Positions 16,906-24,783 of a stretch of DNA of 64,000 nucleotides are shown one piece after another. Within the stretch, counting starts at the first letter, position 1. Every line of letters starts with the position of its first letter. Made by a program: the position numbers and the translations under genes. This stretch comes from an uncultured Anaerolineae bacterium (GTDB taxonomy: Bacteria; Chloroflexota; Anaerolineae; CG2-30-64-16). Below the pieces are notes generated by a model, which saw only the letters and a program-made list of their open reading frames with translations, did no database searches and was not told where the DNA came from. The stretch is from positions 1 through 64,000 of the forward strand of contig CAKZKT010000037.1 in assembly GCA_937124585.1 (NCBI GenBank), in the 5' to 3' direction.

Positions 16906-17763
16906 CTATCCGCGCAGCCCGGTCATCGTCGTGCCTTCGACGATGTGCCGCTGACCCCAGGCGAAGACCAGAAGCACCGGGATGATCATGATCACGGCAT
17001 AGGCCATGAGCTGCTGCCACAGCATCTCGCCCTCCAGCGAGCGCATCCCGTACAGGCCGAGCGCCATCGTCCAGTTGATCTTCTTGGCGCCCAGATAGAT
17101 GAGCGGGAAGAGAAAATCGTTCCAGGCATATTGAAATGAGAAAATGGCGACCGTAGCGAGCACCGGCTTGGAAAGGGGCAACACGATGCGCGCCCAGATG
17201 CCTAGATCGGACAGGCCGTCCACGCGCGCCGCATCGAAGAGATCTTCCGGGATGCCGCGAAAGAACTGACGGTAGAGAAAGATATAGAACGCGTCATGCC
17301 CCAGGATGCGCGGGATGATCAGCGGCCAGAAGGTGTTGATCAGACCTACCTGATCGAACATGATGTAGAGCGGGATCAGGCGCACCACATACGGCAGCAT
17401 CATCGTGCTGAGGACGATCACGAAGATCACATCGCGGCCCGGAAAACGGAGGCGCCCGAAGGCGAACCCGGCCAGCGAGCAGGTGATGAGGCCGCCGAAC
17501 AGGGCCGGAATGAGCACCTTCATGGTGTTGATAAAGTAAGTCGGAATCGGATGCCTTTGAAATAGCTCTACATAGTTCCACCAGGCGATCGGGTTGGGGA
17601 TCAATTCGATGGTTGTCAACGTGACCTTCTCGGCGATCTTGAGTGACGTCGAGATGGTCCAAACCAGCGGGAAAAGCAACAGCAACGCGCCCGCCGTGAG
17701 GATGAGGTAGGTCAGCGATATCCTGATGAACCGAAAGGGATTGGCAGCCAATGCGGTCATCAT
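16906..17763 (-). CDS. Sugar ABC transporter permease, MalG type
   Basis: An inner-membrane permease of the CUT1 carbohydrate ABC family, 285 residues with six predicted membrane spans. The EAA loop that contacts the ATPase is EDLFDAARVDGLSDLGIWARIVLPLSKP at ~195-222. It forms the channel with the MalF-type partner encoded 6 bp upstream. No ATPase gene of the MalK type is present nearby, so a shared ATPase elsewhere must energise it. Two adjacent ATGs at 17763 and 17760 are possible starts. Confidence 0.9.
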   Translation of the reverse strand: MMTALAANPFRFIRISLTYLILTAGALLLLFPLVWTISTSLKIAEKVTLTTIELIPNPIAWWNYVELFQRHPIPTYFINTMKVLIPALFGGLITCSLAGFAFGRLRFPGRDVIFVIVLSTMMLPYVVRLIPLYIMFDQVGLINTFWPLIIPRILGHDAFYIFLYRQFFRGIPEDLFDAARVDGLSDLGIWARIVLPLSKPVLATVAIFSFQYAWNDFLFPLIYLGAKKINWTMALGLYGMRSLEGEMLWQQLMAYAVIMIIPVLLVFAWGQRHIVEGTTMTGLRG

Positions 17764-17769
17764 TCCCTC

Positions 17770-18738
17770 CTAGCGGCCGCCGCCGGCATAGAAGACCCAA
17801 CGATCCGATGTGCGTACCAGGATGATCGTGAAGATCAGGATGGCTACGAACAGGATCAGCGATAGCGCGGATGCGTATCCCATCTTGAAGAAGCGAAAGG
17901 CGTTGTTGTAGATGTGCACCATGTAGAAAAGCCCGGCGTTTAGGGGGCCACCATCCGTCCCGAAGAAGATGTAAGCCGGCGTGAACACCTGGAAGCTGCC
18001 GATAATGCCGACGATCAGGTTGAAAAAGATGACCGGTGTCATCAGTGGGATCGTCAGGTGAATCAGCTTGTGCCATGAATTGCCGCCATCAATCTCTACT
18101 GCCTCATAAAGTTCGCGCGGGATGTCCTGCAGGCCAGCCAGGAAGATGATCATCTGCGCGCCGAAGCCCCACAGGCTGACGATGATAACCGCCGGCTTCA
18201 CCCATTCTGGCCTGGAGAGCCAACGGATCGGCTCAATGCCGACCAGACCGAGCAACCGGTTGAGCGCGCCGTAGTTGGTGTTCAATATCCACAGGAAGAT
18301 CAGCGACGCGGCCACAGCCGGCACCAGGGATGGCACGTAGAACGCGGTACGATAGACGCCCAGCCCGCGCACCCGGCTGTTCAGGAGCAATGCGATGATG
18401 AAAGCGAAGATCAGGCCGAGCGGCACGGCGCCGATTGCGTAGTAAAGTGTGTTACCGACTCCCTTCAGGAAACGCGGGTCGGCGGTGAAGATGGTGGTGT
18501 AGTTCTCCAGCCCGATCCATTTGGCCCGCGTCAACGGTCCCACCGAATAGTTCGTGAAGCTCAAATAGAGGTTCAGGATGAACGGGATGACATCGAACCA
18601 GAGAAAGGAGAGAAACCACGGGAGAATGAACAGATATCCGATCAGATAGCGGTGGCGGTAGCGAAAACGGGTCAGCCAGGATATGGATGTGGCCTGAGTG
18701 ACTTTCGAGTTTGGCGCAGCCGAAGGGTGGTCCGTCAT
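17770..18738 (-). CDS. Sugar ABC transporter permease, MalF type
   Basis: A 322-residue CUT1 permease with six hydrophobic segments after a ~25-residue cytoplasmic N-terminus. The EAA motif PRELYEAVEIDGGNSWHKLIHLTIPLMTP is at ~210-238. Between the binding-protein gene and this one lies a hairpin (18773-18801) that could lower permease expression relative to the binding protein, as is common in such operons. The transported sugar is not evident. Confidence 0.9.
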   Translation of the reverse strand: MTDHPSAAPNSKVTQATSISWLTRFRYRHRYLIGYLFILPWFLSFLWFDVIPFILNLYLSFTNYSVGPLTRAKWIGLENYTTIFTADPRFLKGVGNTLYYAIGAVPLGLIFAFIIALLLNSRVRGLGVYRTAFYVPSLVPAVAASLIFLWILNTNYGALNRLLGLVGIEPIRWLSRPEWVKPAVIIVSLWGFGAQMIIFLAGLQDIPRELYEAVEIDGGNSWHKLIHLTIPLMTPVIFFNLIVGIIGSFQVFTPAYIFFGTDGGPLNAGLFYMVHIYNNAFRFFKMGYASALSLILFVAILIFTIILVRTSDRWVFYAGGGR

Positions 18739-18772
18739 GGTTGACTCCTTGCAGGGTTAACTGGAGGTGACT

Positions 18773-18801
18773 GTGCCAGACACCGGCCAGGTGCCTGGCA
18801 C
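18773..18801. repeat. Hairpin between binding-protein and permease genes
   Basis: GTGCCAGACACC at 18773-18784 pairs with GGTGCCTGGCAC at 18790-18801, a 12-bp stem with one mismatch and a 5-nt loop. It belongs to the TGCCTGGCAC family seen elsewhere in the window and may stabilise or attenuate the polycistronic mRNA. Confidence 0.7.
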
Positions 18802-18809
18802 GAGACATC

Positions 18810-20261
18810 TCACGCGCCCTTCCAATACTTGTCGAGCACAGCCTGACCCTGCTTGGCAGCGGCATCGAGCGCATCCTTTGGTTTGGCAGTGCCCAGGAGC
18901 GCCTTCTCGACAGCCTCTTTGATGAACGAGTTGATCTCCGTCTGGACCGGAGTGATCGGAAGACTGATGTCGGTTTCCAGCGCCTTCAGCACGATATCCC
19001 AGTAGGGATTGTTCTTCTTGTAGTCCGGATTGGCATTGCAACTGATCAGCGGAGCGGGTCGGTCTTGGGCGAACAGGAACGCGCACACGCCCTTTTCGTT
19101 GGTGCTCAGGAACTCGACGAATTTGTAGGCCGCGTCCTGCTTCTCCTTCGAGATCGCCTTGGGAATCACCTGGCCCCAGGCAAAGGCGAGACCGGTTTCG
19201 CCATGGTGGGTCGCCTTCGGATTCTTCGCGTTGTACGGCCGCAATGCCACTCCCCAGGCGTTCTGCGGGTCCTTGTACTTGTCCGGTGCCTGCGTCTTGA
19301 GATGGCTGAAAGCCGAGACGTTTACCCACCAGATGCCCAGCCGATCTTTGTAGAAGCGGCCATCTGGTGCCGTGTCGTTGTTCCCCGTCCAGAAATCAAT
19401 GCAGTTCGACCAGTTGCCATAGTATTTGTTGACGAACTCGATCATCCATTCCAGCGTCTCGATGGCCTCTGGTGTGTTGATGGTCAGCGTGCGGCCATCT
19501 TCGGTGGCCAGGTTGCCGTTGTTGCATACCAGCCAGTAGATAAGCGTCGTGGCGCCGGCGGTAGATCCCCCAACCGGATCTACGCCCATGACTTCGATGG
19601 CATCTCCCTTCTTTTTCGTGATTTTCTGGGCTACCTCGTCCAATTCTTGCCATGTCTTGGGTGGCTTTTCGGGGTCGAGGCCGGCTTCCTTGAAGAGTTT
19701 CTTGCTGTAGATGTACAAGGAGCTGTTGCCGCCGCCGGTGGGCATGGGCAGCGCCCACAGCTTGCCGTTCCAACGCTGATTGTTGATCTCGCCGGGATAG
19801 AAGAGCTTGTCTACATTGAGCCCTGATGCTTTGACATAATCGTCAATCGGGATGATCAGCCCCTCTTTGGCATATTTGTAGGTCTCGACGCGGGTGGACA
19901 TCATGACATCCGGCGGAGTGCTGGAGGCCATGGCAGTCGCAGCGACCTGATCGCGATTGTCCCATGGGGTCTCCCGATTGATCACCTCAATGTTGGGATT
20001 GACTGCCATGAACTCAGTGATGACCTGATCCATGAGAGGCCGGCGTTGTGCGCCCCACCAGTTCATGAATTCGATCGTCACTTTTTTGGCCGCTGCAGGC
20101 GCGGCAGTTGGCGCGGCCGGGGCGGCTGCTTTCGTCGGCTCTGCTTTGGCGGCAGGTGCCGGCGCAGGCGTAGGCTGTGGTGCACAGGCAGCAAGAGCGA
20201 CACCGCCTGTTGCGACGCCGGTCAAGCGGAGAAAATCTCTGCGGCTAAGTTTGCGAGACAT
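18810..20261 (-). CDS. Extracellular sugar-binding lipoprotein of ABC transporter (Tat-exported)
   Basis: A 483-residue CUT1-type solute-binding protein anchored to the membrane. The N-terminus SRKLSRRDFLRLTG is a twin-arginine signal and LAAC near residue 27 is a lipobox. It is followed by an Ala/Pro/Thr-rich tether (to residue ~62) typical of Chloroflexota binding proteins. The mature part starts KKVTIEFMNWWGAQRRPLMDQVITEF, an SBP_bac_1 fold. ATG 20261 has AAGGAG upstream. It is the first gene of the operon with two permeases and two flavoproteins, and lies just downstream of the LacI gene. The ligand is unknown; oligosaccharides of plant origin are a guess from the locus. Confidence 0.9.
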   Translation of the reverse strand: MSRKLSRRDFLRLTGVATGGVALAACAPQPTPAPAPAAKAEPTKAAAPAAPTAAPAAAKKVTIEFMNWWGAQRRPLMDQVITEFMAVNPNIEVINRETPWDNRDQVAATAMASSTPPDVMMSTRVETYKYAKEGLIIPIDDYVKASGLNVDKLFYPGEINNQRWNGKLWALPMPTGGGNSSLYIYSKKLFKEAGLDPEKPPKTWQELDEVAQKITKKKGDAIEVMGVDPVGGSTAGATTLIYWLVCNNGNLATEDGRTLTINTPEAIETLEWMIEFVNKYYGNWSNCIDFWTGNNDTAPDGRFYKDRLGIWWVNVSAFSHLKTQAPDKYKDPQNAWGVALRPYNAKNPKATHHGETGLAFAWGQVIPKAISKEKQDAAYKFVEFLSTNEKGVCAFLFAQDRPAPLISCNANPDYKKNNPYWDIVLKALETDISLPITPVQTEINSFIKEAVEKALLGTAKPKDALDAAAKQGQAVLDKYWKGA

Positions 20262-20365
20262 GGCGTTACTCCTTTCGAGTGGCAAGGTTTATAATGGCCG
20301 ATTCAGCGGATGGACTCGCCTGCTGACGTTAGCGTTGTGCCTGACGTCTCACCTCCTTCCTTCGT

Positions 20366-21415
20366 TCAACCAATTTCCCGTGTCGCCGAGACCGGCGGCG
20401 CGGTGGTATTGCCCAGGACAAGCTGGCAGGATAAACGAATCTGCTGGGGCGGTAGCGCCGCATCTCGCATTCGTTCCAGCAGAACGCGCACCGCCGTTTC
20501 GCCTATCAGGTGCCGGTTCAGGCAGACGACCGTGGGCTGCATGCCGATCGGAAGGTCGGCGTATCCATCGGTCAGGCTGACTACGGAGAGCTCCTCTGGG
20601 ATCCGTACAGACGCCGCGAGGAGCTGCTGCACGGCGCCTGTGAGCGTTGCGATCTCAGTGCACACGAGCGCTGTGGGCGCGAAATCGCGCAGCGCCTGCA
20701 AGAAGGCGGCCGGTGTGCTGAGCAGATCGCGCTCCCAGATTGCCAACTCGGCGCCGGCTGCGCCGGACAATGCCTCCTGGCAGCCATCCAGTTTCTCTTC
20801 CGACGTCTCGGCCGGCGGCCCCATGCCGAGAAAGGCCAGCCGACGATGCCCCAGTTTGAGCAAATGCTGTGTCGCTTCGGTGCTGCCCGCGCGGTAATCA
20901 CTGGCCACCCAGTCAATAGCGTGACCGACTACCTCTCGCCGACCGATGGAGACGAACGGATAACCTTCTTCTGCGAGCAGGCGCAGTTCTTCCCGGTTCG
21001 TCTGGCTGCCCATCACGATCGCGCCGTCGGCCCGGCGCAGTTGATTTACCCCATCGCAGTAAATTGTCCTGGCGGGGCACCCGCGGCTACGCGTGAAAAG
21101 CAGCAGATCGTAGTCTTGTCTGCTGGCCTCGCGCTCGATCCCCAATAAATACGGGAAGAAGAAATCTTCGCGCTCGTAGGGGAAGCGCGCCTCATAGGCA
21201 AACACGCCGATCAGCCGACTGGAGCCGCTGGCGAGCATCTGGGCGACCGGATTGGGCACGTAGCCCAGCTGCCGAACCGCCTCCAAAACCCGCGCGCGCG
21301 TCTCCTCGCCGATCGGCACGCGACCGTTACGTTTGTTCAACACCAGCGAGACCGTGGCGCTCGACACTCCTGCCAGGCGGGCCACATCGGCCAGGGTGGG
21401 TCGTGAACGCCTCAT
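20366..21415 (-). CDS. LacI-family transcriptional regulator (LacI-1)
   Basis: A cytoplasmic sugar-responsive repressor of 349 residues. The LacI helix-turn-helix is TLADVARLAGVSSATVSLVLN with the hinge RVLEAVRQLGYVPNPVAQMLA. The effector domain is of the periplasmic-binding type (LIGVFAYEARFPYERE to the end). ATG 21415 has AGAGG at the right distance; the ATG at 21421 would sit directly on that ribosome site. It lies upstream of the SBP-permease operon on the same strand. A strong palindromic operator overlaps its own promoter, which predicts autoregulation and probably control of the operon. Confidence 0.9.
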   Translation of the reverse strand: MRRSRPTLADVARLAGVSSATVSLVLNKRNGRVPIGEETRARVLEAVRQLGYVPNPVAQMLASGSSRLIGVFAYEARFPYEREDFFFPYLLGIEREASRQDYDLLLFTRSRGCPARTIYCDGVNQLRRADGAIVMGSQTNREELRLLAEEGYPFVSIGRREVVGHAIDWVASDYRAGSTEATQHLLKLGHRRLAFLGMGPPAETSEEKLDGCQEALSGAAGAELAIWERDLLSTPAAFLQALRDFAPTALVCTEIATLTGAVQQLLAASVRIPEELSVVSLTDGYADLPIGMQPTVVCLNRHLIGETAVRVLLERMRDAALPPQQIRLSCQLVLGNTTAPPVSATREIG

Positions 21416-21479
21416 CGTCATCCTCTCTGCGGCTATAATGTCCTGAGGAAACAGGACGATTTGTGGATCGGCCTGTTGG

Positions 21480-21531
21480 AGCGCTTTAGCTAAAGCGCTT
21501 TAATATTATACCGGAGCCCTCAGTCTGTCAA
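21480..21531 (-). promoter_or_regulatory. LacI-1 promoter with palindromic operator
   Basis: On the minus strand TTGACA (21526-21531) is followed after 17 bp by TAATAT (21503-21508); an overlapping TATAAT gives 15 bp. Directly downstream, at the start site, lies AGCGCTTTAGCTAAAGCGCT (21480-21499), a perfect 20-bp palindrome. It overlaps TAAAGCGCTTTA (21491-21502), a LacI-type operator with a central CG. The layout indicates autorepression. Confidence 0.7.
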
Positions 21532-21561
21532 ATCTCCGACCGATCCTGCGGCGGGCAAAAG

Positions 21562-21591
21562 TTGGACAGGAATATCTGGCTGGTGTATCAT
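21562..21591 (+). promoter_or_regulatory. Candidate promoter of the ABC-2/HlyD operon
   Basis: TTGGAC at 21562-21567 and TATCAT at 21586-21591 are 18 bp apart, about 110 bp before the first gene. The match is moderate. No operator-like palindrome is visible close by. Confidence 0.4.
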
Positions 21592-21703
21592 GACGCGCAA
21601 TCAGCGATGATCGCTATCCGATCATTGTCATACTTTTCATGGCCGGTGGGCCATGGATTGCGGCAGCGCGACCCTGATGGGGCCATTTCAGGAGGTGTCG
21701 CCG

Positions 21704-22849
21704 ATGCGTTTCCTCCACGTATTGATCCGCATCTTCGCGATCATGCGCAAGGAGTTCATCCATATCCGTCGCGATCCCCGCACGTTAGCGATCGTGATCA
21801 TCCTGCCCATTTTCCAGCTGATCATCTTCGGCTATGCGGTTACCAGCGACGTGAAACACCTGCCGCTGGCCGTGTTCGACCAGGATCGCACGGCCGCCAG
21901 CCGGGCGCTGATCGAGGCCTATCGGAATTCCGGCTATTTCGACATCGCCTATTACGTGAGCACCCACGATGAGATCGCCTACTTGATTGACGCCGGCCTG
22001 GCACGCGCCGGCCTGACGATCCCGCCGGGCTACAGCAATCGCCTGGCCCGCCGCGAGCAGGCCGAGGTGAGCTTCATCATTGACGGCTCTGACCCGACCA
22101 TCGCGAACACGGCGCTGGCCTCGGCTTCGGCCATCGGCCAGGCGCACGGCGCCGAATTGCTGCAGACGGCGCTGCGTCGCGGCGGCACCCTGCCCGGCCT
22201 GTTGCCCGGTGTCGAAGTGCGCACGCGCGTCTGGTACAATCCCAACATGCGCAGCGCGAACTACATGGTGCCCGCGCTGATCGGACTCATCCTGCAAACC
22301 CTCACCGCATTGCTCACGGCAGTGGCCATCGTGCGCGAACGCGAACAGGGCACGCTCGAGAGCTTGATCGTCACGCCGATCCGCTCCGTCGAGCTGGTTC
22401 TGGGCAAGATTGTCCCCTATGTCGTGCTCGCGTTCATGGACATGATCCTGATCCTCGTCGTCGGTACCTACTGGTTTCATGTGCCGATCAACGGCAGCGT
22501 GACGCTCCTGCTGGCGCTGGCCGCCCTGTTCCTGATGAGCTCGCTGGGAATCGGCCTGCTGGTCTCCTCGGCCGCGCGCACGCAGCAGGAAGCGATGATG
22601 ATGGCCTTCTTCACCATCCTGCCGTCGGTTTTCCTGTCCGGTTTCATGTTTCCCATCGCCTCGATGCCGCCGGTCCTGCAATGGCTCAGCAAGGTGATCC
22701 CCCTCACCTACTTCCTGGTGATTGACCGCGGCATCGTGCTGAAGGGCAACGGCATGGACATCCTGTTGCCTCAAGTGACGATGCTGACCGTGCTCGGCGT
22801 CATCATCCTGTCTCTGGCCGTCCTGCGTTTTCGCAAGCGGCTGGAATGA
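21704..22849 (+). CDS. ABC-2 type efflux permease (YhhJ/YbhR-like)
   Basis: A 381-residue inner-membrane permease of the ABC2_membrane_3 type. One N-terminal span (AIVIILPIFQLIIFGYAVT) is followed by a ~170-residue external domain and five C-terminal spans. The family signature REREQGTLESLIVTPIRSVELVLGK precedes the third span. GGAGGT lies 7 nt before ATG 21704; the frame to 21653 adds unsupported residues. Relatives YhhJ and YbhR/S export cationic drugs or other amphiphiles with paired ATPases and a HlyD-like adaptor, all of which follow here. Only one permease gene is present, so the channel is probably a homodimer. Confidence 0.9.
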   Translation: MRFLHVLIRIFAIMRKEFIHIRRDPRTLAIVIILPIFQLIIFGYAVTSDVKHLPLAVFDQDRTAASRALIEAYRNSGYFDIAYYVSTHDEIAYLIDAGLARAGLTIPPGYSNRLARREQAEVSFIIDGSDPTIANTALASASAIGQAHGAELLQTALRRGGTLPGLLPGVEVRTRVWYNPNMRSANYMVPALIGLILQTLTALLTAVAIVREREQGTLESLIVTPIRSVELVLGKIVPYVVLAFMDMILILVVGTYWFHVPINGSVTLLLALAALFLMSSLGIGLLVSSAARTQQEAMMMAFFTILPSVFLSGFMFPIASMPPVLQWLSKVIPLTYFLVIDRGIVLKGNGMDILLPQVTMLTVLGVIILSLAVLRFRKRLE

Positions 22850-22903
22850 GACGCCGCGCGCACAGCGCGCGAACCGAACGCGCGGCGACCTTCGGAGGCG
22901 CGC

Positions 22904-23845
22904 ATGACGGACTCACCCATCGTCGTTGAAGCCGACCGCTTGAGCCGACGCTTCGGCCCCATTGTCGCCGTGAACGAGCTGAGCCTGACCGTGGCGCGCG
23001 GCGAGATCTTCGGGCTGATCGGCCCCGACGGCGCCGGCAAAACGACCGTGCTGCGCCTGCTGGCCGCGGTGATGCCGCCCAGCAGCGGCCAGGCGCGCGT
23101 GCTCGGTTTCGACATCCGACACCAGGCCGAGCGCATCCGCCAGGCGATCGGCTATATGCCCCAGAAGTTCAGCCTCTACGCCGACCTGACCGTCATCGAG
23201 AATCTGAATTTTTTCGCCGACCTGTTCAACGTGCGCGGCGCCCGACGGCATCAGCGCATCGCCGAGCTGCTGGCCTTCTCCCGATTGGCCGAGTTCACCG
23301 AGCGTCGCGCGGCCGCGCTCTCTGGCGGCATGCAGAAGAAGCTGGCCCTGGCCTGCGCACTGATCCACAATCCCCAGGTGATCTTCCTGGACGAGCCCAC
23401 TACCGGCGTGGACCCGATCAGCCGCCGCGAGTTCTGGGATATTCTGAGCAGCCTGCACGTGCAGGGCGCCACGATCATCGTCAGCACGCCGTACATGGAC
23501 GAGGCCGAGCGATGCAGCCGGGTGGGCTTGATGTACGAGGGGCGCATCGCCGAGTGCGACACGCCCGACGGGTTGCGCCGCCTGACGCCGGGCGAGCTCC
23601 TGGCCGTCTGGACGCCGCAGGTCATGCAGGCCCGGCGCATCGCCGCCGCGCTGCCTGGCGTGCTGGAGGTGCAGACCTATGGCGATCTGCTGCATGTCTT
23701 CGTGCATGATGCGGCCGCAATTGCCCCGCAGCTGGCCCAGGCGCTCGCGGCAGCCGGTGTGCCGGTCACCGAAATCAAGCGCGCCCAGCCGCGCGTCGAA
23801 GAGGCGTTCATTTCGTTGATCGTCGGCCGCCGCGCTGCCACATGA
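22904..23845 (+). CDS. ABC efflux ATPase, first of two (N-half of YbhF/RbbA type)
   Basis: A cytoplasmic ABC ATPase of 313 residues. It has Walker A GPDGAGKT at ~42-49; this GPDG variant is characteristic of the N-terminal ATPase of tandem YbhF/RbbA proteins. LSGGMQKK, IFLDEPTTGVDP and a switch region STPYMDEAER follow. GGAGG precedes the ATG. In E. coli YbhF and RbbA the two ATPase halves are one polypeptide, whereas here they are separate genes 19 bp apart. Confidence 0.9.
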   Translation: MTDSPIVVEADRLSRRFGPIVAVNELSLTVARGEIFGLIGPDGAGKTTVLRLLAAVMPPSSGQARVLGFDIRHQAERIRQAIGYMPQKFSLYADLTVIENLNFFADLFNVRGARRHQRIAELLAFSRLAEFTERRAAALSGGMQKKLALACALIHNPQVIFLDEPTTGVDPISRREFWDILSSLHVQGATIIVSTPYMDEAERCSRVGLMYEGRIAECDTPDGLRRLTPGELLAVWTPQVMQARRIAAALPGVLEVQTYGDLLHVFVHDAAAIAPQLAQALAAAGVPVTEIKRAQPRVEEAFISLIVGRRAAT

Positions 23846-23864
23846 TGTGAGGCTCTGGAACTGC

Positions 23865-24779
23865 ATGGATGCCGTCGTCACCGAAAACCTGACCAAACGC
23901 TTTGGTGGCTTCATCGCTGTGGACCGCGTCAATTTGCGCGTGCCGATCGGCGTCATTTTCGGCTTTCTGGGGCCCAACGGTTCCGGCAAGACGACCACGA
24001 TCCGCATGTTGCTGGGCTTGTTACAGCCGAGCGAGGGCCGCGCGACCATCCTCGGTTTCGACTGCGCTGCCGAGACCGAAGCGATCCGTCGTCGCGCCGG
24101 CTATATGTCGCAACGTTTCAGCCTGTACGATGAGCTGACCGTCGTGGAAAATCTCGACTTCTACGGCCACACCTACGGCGTCGTCGGCAGGCGGCTGGCC
24201 GAGCGGAAACGTTTCATCCTGGAGCTGGCCGGCCTGAAGGGCCGCGAGAAGGAATTGACCCGCAACCTGTCCGGCGGCTGGAAGCAACGCCTGGCCCTGG
24301 GCGTGGCGATCCTCCACGAACCGCAGGTCCTCTTCCTGGACGAGCCGACCGCGGGCGTGGATCCGGTCTCCCGCCGCCAGTTTTGGGAGCTGCTCTACAC
24401 GCAGGCGGCTGCGGGCGTCACCGTCTTTGTCACCACGCATTACATGGATGAAGCCGAACAGTGCCAGGCGCTCGCCTTCATCCATCGCGGCAAGATCGTC
24501 GCTCAGGGTAGCCCGGCCGAGATCAAGGCGCAGCAGATGCGCGGCCAGGTGCTCGAAATCGCGTGTCAGCCGACTGCTGTCGCGCTCCCCATCCTGAAGG
24601 GCCTTGCTCTCTTCGAAGAGGTGGCGCTCTACGGCGCTCGCCTCCATGCCGTGGCCGAGAACGCGGCCGCGCTGATGCCGCGCGTCGAGGCCGCCCTGAC
24701 GGCCGCCGGTGTCGCGGTGCAGGAGATCACGCCCATCCCGCCCTCGCTGGAGGATGTCTTCATCTCACGGATACGATAA
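23865..24779 (+). CDS. ABC efflux ATPase, second of two (C-half of YbhF/RbbA type)
   Basis: A 304-residue ABC ATPase with Walker A GPNGSGKT, a Q-loop in SQRFSLYDELTV, LSGGWKQR and LFLDEPTAGVDP. It pairs with the preceding ATPase as the second half of an asymmetric dimer. A GTG at 23847 is an alternative start. The stop lies 4 bp before the adaptor lipoprotein gene. Confidence 0.9.
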   Translation: MDAVVTENLTKRFGGFIAVDRVNLRVPIGVIFGFLGPNGSGKTTTIRMLLGLLQPSEGRATILGFDCAAETEAIRRRAGYMSQRFSLYDELTVVENLDFYGHTYGVVGRRLAERKRFILELAGLKGREKELTRNLSGGWKQRLALGVAILHEPQVLFLDEPTAGVDPVSRRQFWELLYTQAAAGVTVFVTTHYMDEAEQCQALAFIHRGKIVAQGSPAEIKAQQMRGQVLEIACQPTAVALPILKGLALFEEVALYGARLHAVAENAAALMPRVEAALTAAGVAVQEITPIPPSLEDVFISRIR

Positions 24780-24783
24780 CCTC

